DNA from: Bacteroidota bacterium
Lineage (GTDB): Bacteria > Bacteroidota > Ignavibacteria > Ignavibacteriales > Melioribacteraceae
Direction: 5' to 3'
DNA: 13,831 bases
Assembly: GCA_021786655.1 (NCBI GenBank)
Contig: JAJYMU010000079.1
Location: forward strand, 1-13,831
The stretch's first letter is position 1, and every line of letters starts with the position of its first letter. This document shows, in pieces, positions 6,119 through 13,095 of this stretch. The position numbers and the translations under genes were made by a program. The notes under the pieces were generated by a model that saw only the letters and a program-made list of their open reading frames with translations, was not told the DNA's origin and did not search any database.

Positions 6119-7768
6119 TCACCGTTGGTTAACGTAATTAACCTTATCCATTAGAATCCATTCATTAGGATTAACGACTAATTCTGCTCCTTGCGGCAGA
6201 TTGACAGTGCCTTTGTTGTCTATCATTTCAACGCGAAAAGTTTTGCCTCCAATTTTTACTTCGACAGGCAGCGGAAACGGAAGATCATTTTCCGTTGACC
6301 AGCTCAGTTCGGCGTTGTCAGTATCATACTTGATATTAAGTTTTGGAAGCGGTGCGTGGCGCAAATAAACTTCGAAAAACCAATCCAGTTTTTTGCCGGA
6401 AATTTTTTGGGCGATATCCAGCAGTTCATCCGTTGTTGCAAGCCGGCACTGTCTTCCGTCTTTAATTTTTTCCATTTCTTCGGTCGGATAAGCCCACCTT
6501 CGCAGCACTTTGAAAAACGTTTCATCGCCGAGATAATAACGGAGAGTGTGAACTATCCAAGCGCCTTTATAATAGATATCTAAATTATAAGTTTCGCCGG
6601 AAGTTTTTTCGCCGCGCGGTGCGACAGGAGTTTTGTTCGAAAAGTTTTTGATGCTTTTCATGTATTTAAAATACATTTCCTTGCCGAAAACTTTTTCGAG
6701 ATAAAGCGGCTGCATGTAAGTCCCAATTCCTTCGTGAATCCAAAAGTCGCTCCAATCTTTGCACGTAACAAGATTCCCCCACCACTCGTGAGAAAATTCA
6801 TGTTGATGAAGCCAGTCAAATGGAAATTGCGGATGGTCTTTCCAGCCGTAGCCGTACGCAATTGCGGTTTGATGTTCCATGCCGAGATGCGGCGCTTCGA
6901 CAACGGAATATTTATCCCCGCGGAACGGGTACGGACCGCATAATTCTTCCATCACTTTCATGTGTGTGAGAAATTGAGGCGCGTGTTCTTTTGCCTTATT
7001 ATAATTTTCCGGAAGAACAAAAACTTGAAACGGAAATTTTTCGCCGGTAACGCTAGTGTAATCGTAATCAATTTCTTTATACGGACCGATATAAAACGTA
7101 ACGCAGTAATTGCTGATTGGAGTTGATACAAACCAGTTCCATGTTTTCGTTCCGTCTTTGTTATCAACCACTGACCTCAATTTTCCATTTGCAATGCAAT
7201 CGCCATCGCTTGGAACGGTGTAGTGAAGAAAGACGGAATCGGGTTTATCCGACGGGTGATCTTTGCACGGCCACCAAATGTCTGCGCCGCCGCCCTGGCA
7301 TGTAACGGTGATCCAATCCTTACCGCTTTTTGTTTTTTGCCATATAAATCCGTCATCCCAAGGCGGACGTTTGGCAACGCGCGGAAGACCCGCATAAGAA
7401 ATTTTTGTTGTAAACTGTTCTCCCTTCTTCATTATCACCGGAAAATTGATGAGTAATTTTCCGTCCGTGTGGTCATACTTGAGCGCCGATTCTTTGTTGT
7501 CTAAAGAAACCATTTCAACGTCATTGATTTGATATGATTGATCGAGGTCGACTAAAATTTTTGAGACTTTTGTTGTGGTCACGGCTTTCATCAATACAGT
7601 TCCGGCAATTGCTTTTTCATTAGGGTCGATAGTAATGCTGATGTCGTAGAACTTAATATCGTAGCACGCTTGAAGCGGAGAAAGCTTTCCGCCTGAATCC
7701 TGCGAACCGAATTGTGCGAATATTGTGGATGAAATTATAAAGACGGCGAAAAGAATTTTTTTGAACAT
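6119..7768 (-). CDS. Exported M1-family zinc aminopeptidase
   Basis: The 549-residue metallopeptidase should remove N-terminal residues from peptides outside the cytoplasm. Residues 1-19 are a signal peptide (MFKKILFAVF... ending FAQ). An N-terminal beta domain (about 35-230) precedes the catalytic domain. The substrate motif is GMEHQ (296-300) in place of the usual GAMEN, and the zinc site is HEFSH (323-327) with the third ligand Glu346 in WIHEG, exactly 18 residues after His327. Glu324 is the catalytic base. YYKGAWIV (399-406) supplies the expected transition-state tyrosine. After the active-site domain only a short helical part and a small beta segment remain, so it is the compact M1 form, lacking the long C-terminal arm of aminopeptidase N. 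No T9SS tail is present, so it is probably periplasmic or outer-membrane associated. ATG 7768 is preceded by GAGAAG. It is the first gene of the minus-strand operon. Confidence 0.9.
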   Translation of the reverse strand: MFKKILFAVFIISSTIFAQFGSQDSGGKLSPLQACYDIKFYDISITIDPNEKAIAGTVLMKAVTTTKVSKILVDLDQSYQINDVEMVSLDNKESALKYDHTDGKLLINFPVIMKKGEQFTTKISYAGLPRVAKRPPWDDGFIWQKTKSGKDWITVTCQGGGADIWWPCKDHPSDKPDSVFLHYTVPSDGDCIANGKLRSVVDNKDGTKTWNWFVSTPISNYCVTFYIGPYKEIDYDYTSVTGEKFPFQVFVLPENYNKAKEHAPQFLTHMKVMEELCGPYPFRGDKYSVVEAPHLGMEHQTAIAYGYGWKDHPQFPFDWLHQHEFSHEWWGNLVTCKDWSDFWIHEGIGTYMQPLYLEKVFGKEMYFKYMKSIKNFSNKTPVAPRGEKTSGETYNLDIYYKGAWIVHTLRYYLGDETFFKVLRRWAYPTEEMEKIKDGRQCRLATTDELLDIAQKISGKKLDWFFEVYLRHAPLPKLNIKYDTDNAELSWSTENDLPFPLPVEVKIGGKTFRVEMIDNKGTVNLPQGAELVVNPNEWILMDKVNYVNQR

Positions 7769-8187
7769 GATCTTCTCGAAAAGTTAGTATTAAAATAAGA
7801 AAGGAACCGAAAAAAAATCCAAAATTTATTGAGTAATTGGTTGTAGTTATGACTGAAAAAAGGCAGCTGTTATTCCGGGAATTTTTTTCGAACTAATTTC
7901 TGGTAGTGTAAAAAACATTCTCCATTTGTTTTTCGTTTAATTTCCAATGCTTTTTCAAAAAACATGGTAGTTATACTGATTGCTTTTAATAAAATATTCG
8001 TTAACTTGTTTCAGAGTTTACGGGGAGATTTAAAATGCTTCAATACCACATCTTCTTAAACAACAAATCCAATTAACCAGCGCGGGGGAAATATGACGTA
8101 GCTAACAAATTATTGCTCAATATAAGTAAGACCTTCCTAACTTTTGAGGAAGGAAGAGAAGCAAAAGAAATAACGGTGAGGTGAACA
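7769..8187. other. Divergent intergenic region with leader-like elements
   Basis: This 419-base, A+T-rich stretch separates divergent genes and must hold promoters for both. I see an odd palindrome ATTCC-G-GGAAT (7872-7882) followed by T7, two mini-ORFs with good ribosome sites (8035-8076, 13 codons; 8093-8101, ATG-ACG-TAG), and a hairpin CCTTCCT/AGGAAGG (8132-8138/8147-8153). I could not assign a convincing promoter and see no tRNA, small RNA or riboswitch that I recognise. Confidence 0.5.
8132..8153 (+). promoter_or_regulatory. 5' leader hairpin upstream of the lipoprotein gene
   Basis: A perfect 7-base stem (CCTTCCT and AGGAAGG) with an 8-base loop ends 34 bases before ATG 8188. The right arm AGGAAGG is itself Shine-Dalgarno-like, so the hairpin could hide a ribosome site, but it is too far from ATG 8188 to serve it. 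No U run follows, so it is not an obvious attenuator. The role is unknown. Confidence 0.3.
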
Positions 8188-9042
8188 ATGAAAAGAATTG
8201 CAATCATATCTGTAGTACTTATATCTCTTATGTTGGGTTGTAATGATAATTCACTTTTACCTCTCCCCACACAAAAGTATTCTTTTTCGTTTAGAGGGAA
8301 AGTAATCTTACAAAATCAAACAGAATACAGTAATGCACTGGTTTATGTTGATAGTTTCAATTGGGGTGTCAGTACTGACTCAAGCGGTAATTACGCATTC
8401 CAATTTACTAAGCAGGATTCCCCCTATAACGGAGAGTTTAAGATCCGTTATTTTTTGAACGATTATGATATGGATTCTGCAAAGATATTTCTTGTTAAAG
8501 GAAAGGTAAAGCTGGATACCTTAGATGTGGATAGCGAAGGAAAGATAAAAACCAAAGAGATGAAACAAACATTTTATGTGGAAGGCAGGACAGATAAACA
8601 AGAATATAGAATAGGTGATTATTTAGAATATACAGAAAGAATTACTAATCTTAGTAACCGCACTTTACATTTCTCCGGTGGAGGAGATTCTGGTCCATTA
8701 CCTTGGGTTGTTCTATATAATGAAAATTATCCTCCAATTTCTTTTTTTCCTCATGATCCATATGGTACCGATTTTAATATATTTCTCAAAGCAGGTGAAT
8801 ATTATGAAGGTAGTATAAAGCGTAAAATCCCGCAAACAATCAATTATACTGGCTTACCTTTACCACCAGGACTATACTTAGTAAAATCTGGAATTTATTT
8901 TTACGATATGTTCTCAGGCATTTCAAAAAACCTTCGAAACTTTATCTTAAATGATTGGTGGAAGATTAGTCGTGGTAAAACACCAAAATATGATCTTTAC
9001 CCAACTAAATTTAAGCTACCTATAGTGAAGATAATTGAATAA
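8188..9042 (+). CDS. Outer-surface or periplasmic lipoprotein with BsuPI-like C-terminal domain
   Basis: The 284-residue protein starts MKRIAIISVVLISLMLGC, a type II signal peptide with lipobox LMLGC and lipidated Cys18. Residues about 33-115 look like a carboxypeptidase-regulatory-like beta-sandwich (FRGKVILQN... STDSSGNYAFQF), a common substrate-binding or spacer module. Residues about 128-240 have the layout of a BsuPI/intracellular proteinase-inhibitor immunoglobulin-like fold: YRIGDYLEYTERITNLSN (140-157), then TLHFSGGGDSG, LKAGEYYEG and LPPGLYLVKSG (224-235). The BsuPI match is my reading of the pattern and needs a profile search. The start has GGTGAGGTG just upstream. The subtilase gene begins 25 bases after the stop, so the two are almost certainly one operon. 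The gene is more A+T rich than the operon to its left. Confidence 0.75.
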   Translation: MKRIAIISVVLISLMLGCNDNSLLPLPTQKYSFSFRGKVILQNQTEYSNALVYVDSFNWGVSTDSSGNYAFQFTKQDSPYNGEFKIRYFLNDYDMDSAKIFLVKGKVKLDTLDVDSEGKIKTKEMKQTFYVEGRTDKQEYRIGDYLEYTERITNLSNRTLHFSGGGDSGPLPWVVLYNENYPPISFFPHDPYGTDFNIFLKAGEYYEGSIKRKIPQTINYTGLPLPPGLYLVKSGIYFYDMFSGISKNLRNFILNDWWKISRGKTPKYDLYPTKFKLPIVKIIE

Positions 9043-9067
9043 CAAACCAACTAAGGAGTAACAAAAA

Positions 9068-12000
9068 GTGAAAAAGAACATCTTTTTGATTTTATTGTTC
9101 TGCTTAATGTTAATTAACCAATTTACCTCTTCATTGAGAGCGCAAATTTTTTCAGAAGCGCCGGTAACCATTTCTGATAAAGGCGAAAGATTATCAAACA
9201 TGATCTATGTGAAATTTAAACCCAGCGATTTAATTAATATCCCAAACGGCAAAAAAGATGTTGACGGAAATTTCATATCTAACAAATTTTCTAATATCAA
9301 AAAAACCTTTTCTGACTTTTGTAAAAACAGACAGTTAGATTTACCTGATTTAAAGATTAGTAAAGCAATAGCAAACGCCAAAGATGAGGATACTTTATTT
9401 ATTGATGTTAAAACAGCTGAAATAAAAAAGCTGCCAAATCTTGCAAGAGTGTTTATTATTAAATTTCCGAAACAAGTAGATATAGAAACCATTACTTCTG
9501 AACTGAGCAAACAAAAAGAAGTAGAATATGCTCACGGACCTGTTCAATTAGTAGATTGTGCAGAATATCCGAATGACCAATACTATGCTAATGGCGGACA
9601 GTGGTATCTAAATACAATTAGCGCGCCTAATGCATGGGGAATAACCAAAGGAAGCCCTGATATTAAAATAGCTTTAATTGAAAAATCCGGAGTAGAACTA
9701 ACACATTCCGATTTGCAATCAAAAATTGCCGGTGGTGATAATAATCCGGCTGGCATAATCGGTCCCCATGGAACTAATGTTGCCGGATTTGCCGGCGCAG
9801 AAACTAATATTAATAGCAGAGGTGTTGCATCATTGGGCTGGAATGTAAAACTATTAACCTACCAGCCCAATAATGATGATATTAACAGAACAGTATTAGC
9901 CCAAAAAATAAAAGACGCTGCAGATGCAGGTGCTCAAGTTATAAATTTGAGCTTCAAGACAATAAAGGAAGGATTTACAAGTTGCTCTGCTCTTTTCAAG
10001 AGTAATGGTTCTACACTCACACGTTATTATTATTACAATTGGGATTATTCTTTAGTAAGAGATGCAATAACTTATGCTGTTGGCAAGAATTCAGTTGTTG
10101 TAGCATCTGCCGGAAATTCTACCGCGTATGGTGATGTTCTTCCATGTGAAAACATACCATATCCATGTTACCCCGCCCAATACCCAAATGTTATTGCAGT
10201 GAGTGGTTCTCAACAAAATAATAACTTTGTTGACGGGTGGAATTACGGTTCTTTTGTGGCAGTAAATGCACCGGGCAGAACAGATGCAAATACGGGTTTA
10301 TGGTCAACAGATATAAACAACAGTTTTACTAATGATATTTTGAAAACAAGTGGTACATCATTTTCTGCACCGCAAGTATCAGCGTTAGCTGCGTTAATAA
10401 AATCAGTTAACAACTCACTAACACCTGCTCAGGTTAAAACAATTGTAGAAAACACAGCCGATAAGGTTGGTCAATATTCTTACGCTAATGGTAGAAATGA
10501 TTACTTTGGTTATGGACGTATAAATGCTTACGCCGCCTTAAAATATACAGTTGAACACTTTGGCGGAACATTTAATCAAAATGTGACCATTCCAGCCGGA
10601 GATACCTGGAATTTACAACCAGGAGTAATACTAACATTTGCAAGTGGTGCTTCGCTGATAGTAAATGGAACTCTTAGCGCAGTTGGCAATTCTTCAAGTG
10701 GTATTACTTTTAGCAGAAGCGGAGCTTCTGGTACATGGGGAGGTATACAATTTAATAGCGGTAGTAGCGGTAACTTGCAGTATTGTACAATTCAATATGC
10801 TGCCAATGGGATTTATTGTTACCATTCCTCGCCTTATATCGCCTATTGTCATATTCAAAATAATCAGTACACTGGAATTTACTGCCAGTACTATTCCAGT
10901 CCCTCATTATACTGGAATACAATTCAATACAATTATGCGGGTATCGTTTGTAGCGATCATTGTTCGCCTAACATGCTTGGTAATGGATATTATCCAGGCT
11001 ATAATGTTATAAGGAACAACGGAAGTTGGGGAATTAGCGCTTCATATTATTCAAACCCGGTAGTAGGTTCAGGTAGTTCTTATGGCGGGCAAAATAGTAT
11101 TTATAGCAATGGTGCAGGAACGAGTGCAATTAGTGCAACCGATTATTGCACAATTAACGCACAAAAAGATTGGTGGAACTATACAATTTATCCATATTAC
11201 AGCGATACATATTTTTATACAAGCGCTTCTACAATCACAGCAAATCCAGGTTTGTCATCAGATCCTAATTCGGGAAGGGCAATGGTTGTGCCAACCGATA
11301 AACAAGGAATAGCTGAAACAACAAGTTTGAGTGTGCAAGGTGGTGATGACGATCTGGCAAATGCACTTGATAAACAGAAAGACAAGAAATATGATGAAGC
11401 AATTCCACTTTTTCTAAATGTATTTAAGAATCACAAAGACGAACTGCTTGGTAAGTATGCTCTTTGTAAAATAGAAGAATGCTTTACTCAAGCCGGCAAA
11501 AAAGACTATCAAACATATTCAGACAATGAAATAAAATCGCTTATTAAGGAAGGGAATGAAACTTATGCATTAGCACTTGATTTGGAAACACACCAGTTTG
11601 CAAATTCTGGTTTATATAAAAGTGCTATTAGCAATCTTCTTTTGATTTTACAAAAAAATAATGTTAACGACGCAATAGAAAAGAACACATTATTCACTCT
11701 TGGCACATTTTATCATTTGTTCTATGGGGATGAAGTAAATTCTGATACTTACTTCGAAGAATTGAAACGGAAATACCCGAATGATGAATTAGTTAGTCAA
11801 ATAGAAATTGTAAAAAGGTTTGGTGTTTTTTCAAATAATCTTGCTCAGAATTCAGAATTAATGCCCGCTCAAGAAATAAATACATCAGCAGAAAACAATA
11901 ACAACTTAACCATATCAAATTATCCCAATCCATTTAATCCATCCACAAAGATTAGTTTCTCGCTTCCTCAGAAGAGCCAGGTAAAACTAAAAGTGTTTGA

Positions 12001-12160
12001 CGTACTTGGAAGAGAGATTCAAATTCTTGCTGACGGGGTTTATGAGGCGGGCAAGCATGAAGTAGAATTCAATGCAAGCAACTTATCCAGCGGAGTATAT
12101 TTCTATAATTTATCGGATGGTACAAGCTCTATCACAAAGAAAATGCTGCTGGTAAAATAG
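9068..12160 (+). CDS. T9SS-exported subtilase (S8) with beta-helix, TPR-like region and sorting domain
   Basis: The 1030-residue multidomain protein starts at GTG 9068, eight bases after AAGGAG. Residues 1-26 are a signal peptide ending LRAQ, followed by a propeptide-like region (about 40-160). The S8 domain spans about 175-495. Catalytic His234 is in GPHGTNVAG, the oxyanion Asn350 in ASAGNS, and nucleophile Ser431 in SGTSFSAP. The Asp position reads IALIEKSGVELTHSDL (201-216), so Glu205 stands where Asp is expected, with one extra residue before Gly-Val. Residues about 500-735 form a right-handed parallel beta-helix with turns of 21-23 residues. Residues about 764-905 are helical and TPR-like (KYDEAIPLFLNVFKN). 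Residues 950-1030 are a type A T9SS sorting domain with NYPNPFNPSTKI, FDVLGRE and LSSGVYFY. It is probably secreted or anchored at the cell surface as a peptidase or binding protein. It follows the lipoprotein gene. Confidence 0.88.
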   Translation: MKKNIFLILLFCLMLINQFTSSLRAQIFSEAPVTISDKGERLSNMIYVKFKPSDLINIPNGKKDVDGNFISNKFSNIKKTFSDFCKNRQLDLPDLKISKAIANAKDEDTLFIDVKTAEIKKLPNLARVFIIKFPKQVDIETITSELSKQKEVEYAHGPVQLVDCAEYPNDQYYANGGQWYLNTISAPNAWGITKGSPDIKIALIEKSGVELTHSDLQSKIAGGDNNPAGIIGPHGTNVAGFAGAETNINSRGVASLGWNVKLLTYQPNNDDINRTVLAQKIKDAADAGAQVINLSFKTIKEGFTSCSALFKSNGSTLTRYYYYNWDYSLVRDAITYAVGKNSVVVASAGNSTAYGDVLPCENIPYPCYPAQYPNVIAVSGSQQNNNFVDGWNYGSFVAVNAPGRTDANTGLWSTDINNSFTNDILKTSGTSFSAPQVSALAALIKSVNNSLTPAQVKTIVENTADKVGQYSYANGRNDYFGYGRINAYAALKYTVEHFGGTFNQNVTIPAGDTWNLQPGVILTFASGASLIVNGTLSAVGNSSSGITFSRSGASGTWGGIQFNSGSSGNLQYCTIQYAANGIYCYHSSPYIAYCHIQNNQYTGIYCQYYSSPSLYWNTIQYNYAGIVCSDHCSPNMLGNGYYPGYNVIRNNGSWGISASYYSNPVVGSGSSYGGQNSIYSNGAGTSAISATDYCTINAQKDWWNYTIYPYYSDTYFYTSASTITANPGLSSDPNSGRAMVVPTDKQGIAETTSLSVQGGDDDLANALDKQKDKKYDEAIPLFLNVFKNHKDELLGKYALCKIEECFTQAGKKDYQTYSDNEIKSLIKEGNETYALALDLETHQFANSGLYKSAISNLLLILQKNNVNDAIEKNTLFTLGTFYHLFYGDEVNSDTYFEELKRKYPNDELVSQIEIVKRFGVFSNNLAQNSELMPAQEINTSAENNNNLTISNYPNPFNPSTKISFSLPQKSQVKLKVFDVLGREIQILADGVYEAGKHEVEFNASNLSSGVYFYNLSDGTSSITKKMLLVK

Positions 12161-12173
12161 TTTGTTCTAATAA

Positions 12174-12209
12174 TAAACCTCCGAGGTTTATACTAACCTC
12201 GGAGGTTTA
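12174..12209. terminator. Nested palindromic hairpin after the subtilase gene
   Basis: Two perfect 15-base arms (12174-12188 and 12195-12209) flank a 6-base loop, 13 bases after the subtilase stop. Each arm is itself palindromic about its central base (AACCTC-C-GAGGTT and AACCTC-G-GAGGTT), so cruciform and alternative folds are possible. No run of T follows beyond TTTA, so it is a plausible transcript end or stability element, but not a textbook intrinsic terminator. It may instead be a dispersed repeat. Confidence 0.6.
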
Positions 12210-12221
12210 GAAATGAATACT

Positions 12222-12249
12222 TTGAGACACTCTGCTTTGTGTCTCTCAA
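12222..12249 (+). promoter_or_regulatory. Second hairpin in the leader of the 41-codon ORF
   Basis: GAGACAC (12224-12230) pairs with GTGTCTC (12239-12245) around an 8-base loop. With a 2-base bulge, TTGA and TCAA extend the stem outwards. It ends 28 bases before ATG 12278 and has no U run. It may be a leader structure or the remains of a repeat; the function is unknown. Confidence 0.3.
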
Positions 12250-12277
12250 TAATCAATCACTAATTGAGGGTTATGTA

Positions 12278-12403
12278 ATGGATCAAAATCTTGTTGATGC
12301 AGAATTAACAACAGCCGATTCCGCGGAGATCGATACCGCGATCGCGAACATTAAAAATAAATTGCCCTTTTTAATTTTCCTTTCAACAACGACGGACAGG
12401 TAA
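12278..12403 (+). pseudogene. 41-aa ORF, possible truncated remnant of a small Ignavibacteria protein
   Basis: ATG 12278 has a good ribosome site (GAGGG, seven-base spacing). The product begins MDQNLVDAELTTADSAEID, continues to NIKNKLPFLI and stops at TAA 12401-12403 after LSTTTDR. The start, an amphipathic helix then KLPFL, resembles from memory the N-terminus of a roughly 150-residue protein in related bacteria that continues as LTxDER and a helical body. Here it breaks off, and neither other forward frame restores such a body in the next 150 bases. I therefore call it a likely remnant. A genuine 41-residue small protein is the alternative. Confidence 0.35.
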
Positions 12404-12562
12404 AACGGTTGAAGAATAAAGAGTTGTCTTTCTAACCTTGCGATTAACTTGCCCAGCTAAGCGGTCAAAGCGGGTCGCGGGGTTAACCAAAGTTTGTCTT
12501 TTCACCGAGCCGGTAGTATTTTTAACCAAGTTAAAATATGCAGTTAAAGTTTGGGAGAAGAA
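12404..12562. other. Non-coding stretch between the remnant and the B12 gene
   Basis: The sequence changes from A+T rich to a G-rich patch (about 12462-12484) and back. The word TTAACCAA occurs twice (near 12482 and 12521) and TTAAC a third time near 12446. Overlapping frames on both strands here show no family character. I see no promoter I can defend. The end supplies the ribosome site GGGAG (12553-12557) for the next gene. Confidence 0.4.
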
Positions 12563-12970
12563 ATGGAAAGAAAAATTAGAGTGCTGGTTGCAAAAGCGGG
12601 ATTGGACGGACACGACAGGGGTGCAAAAGTTGTTGCCGCCGCACTGCGCGACGCCGGCATGGAAGTAATTTACACGGGTCTGCGGCAAACTGCAGAAATG
12701 ATAGTCGAAGCGGCAATTCAAGAAGACGTTGACGCAATCGGCATAAGTATTTTATCCGGCGCGCACATGACAATTTTTCCGCGAATCATGAATTTGATGA
12801 AAGAAAAAAATGTGGATGATATTTTGCTCTTCGGCGGCGGCATTATACCCGAAGACGATCTCAAGAAGTTAAAAGAAATCGGCGTCGGTGAATTGTTCAC
12901 GCCGGGCACATCAACTGTTGAGATAGTTAAGTTCTTGAAAGATTGGGTAGATAAACATCCAAAAAACTAA
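12563..12970 (+). CDS. B12-binding small subunit of methylmalonyl-CoA mutase type (McmB-like)
   Basis: The 135-residue protein is a single cobalamin-binding Rossmann domain like the C-terminal domain or separate small subunit of methylmalonyl-CoA mutase, which interconverts succinyl-CoA and methylmalonyl-CoA. The base-off/His-on signature DGHDRG (DxHxxG) is at residues 15-20 with His17 the cobalt ligand. SIL (62-64) is the SxL element and GGG (91-93) closes the nucleotide-loop pocket. I chose ATG 12563 (MERKIRVLVAKAGLDG) over in-frame TTG 12551, because GGGAG lies 5 bases before the ATG and would be within the longer ORF. The large subunit is not in the window, so either it lies elsewhere or this protein serves another B12-dependent mutase. 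A strong terminator follows immediately, so it is a one-gene unit or the end of one. Confidence 0.88.
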   Translation: MERKIRVLVAKAGLDGHDRGAKVVAAALRDAGMEVIYTGLRQTAEMIVEAAIQEDVDAIGISILSGAHMTIFPRIMNLMKEKNVDDILLFGGGIIPEDDLKKLKEIGVGELFTPGTSTVEIVKFLKDWVDKHPKN

Positions 12971-12990
12971 GAACCGGAATTTTCAGTTAT

Positions 12991-13017
12991 AGCCTCCGAG
13001 AAATCGGGGGCTTTTTT
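12991..13017 (+). terminator. Intrinsic terminator after the B12-binding protein
   Basis: AGCCTCCGA (12991-12999) pairs with TCGGGGGCT (13004-13012), nine pairs with one G-U, closing on a GAAA tetraloop and running straight into T6 (13012-13017). It begins 20 bases after the stop codon. This is a textbook Rho-independent terminator. Confidence 0.9.
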
Positions 13018-13095
13018 GTTTTGCGGCGGATTTACAGATTTCAATAAATGTTATTCTTTAGTTATTTTTGCTTTTAAAATAAAAGGTAGTTTTAG

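Noticed and set aside
6304..7456. Several 60-80 codon ORFs on both strands inside the aminopeptidase gene
   Set aside because: They are shadows of a long, motif-rich gene; their products are Cys-, Arg- and Phe-rich without domains.
10665..11312. Two forward ORFs inside the beta-helix region of the subtilase
   Set aside because: Repetitive coding sequence leaves alternative frames open; the subtilase frame is continuous and domain-consistent.
12440..12490. Possible integron attC-like or recombination site, suggested by TTAAC repeats around a G-rich patch
   Set aside because: The core does not fit GTTRRRY/RYYYAAC, the inner arms do not pair well, and no integrase is nearby.
12383..12721. 112-codon minus-strand ORF and the 12438-12668 plus-strand ORF
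   Set aside because: Both overlap the B12-binding gene in wrong frames and show no recognisable motif; the intergenic part is not protein-like on either strand.
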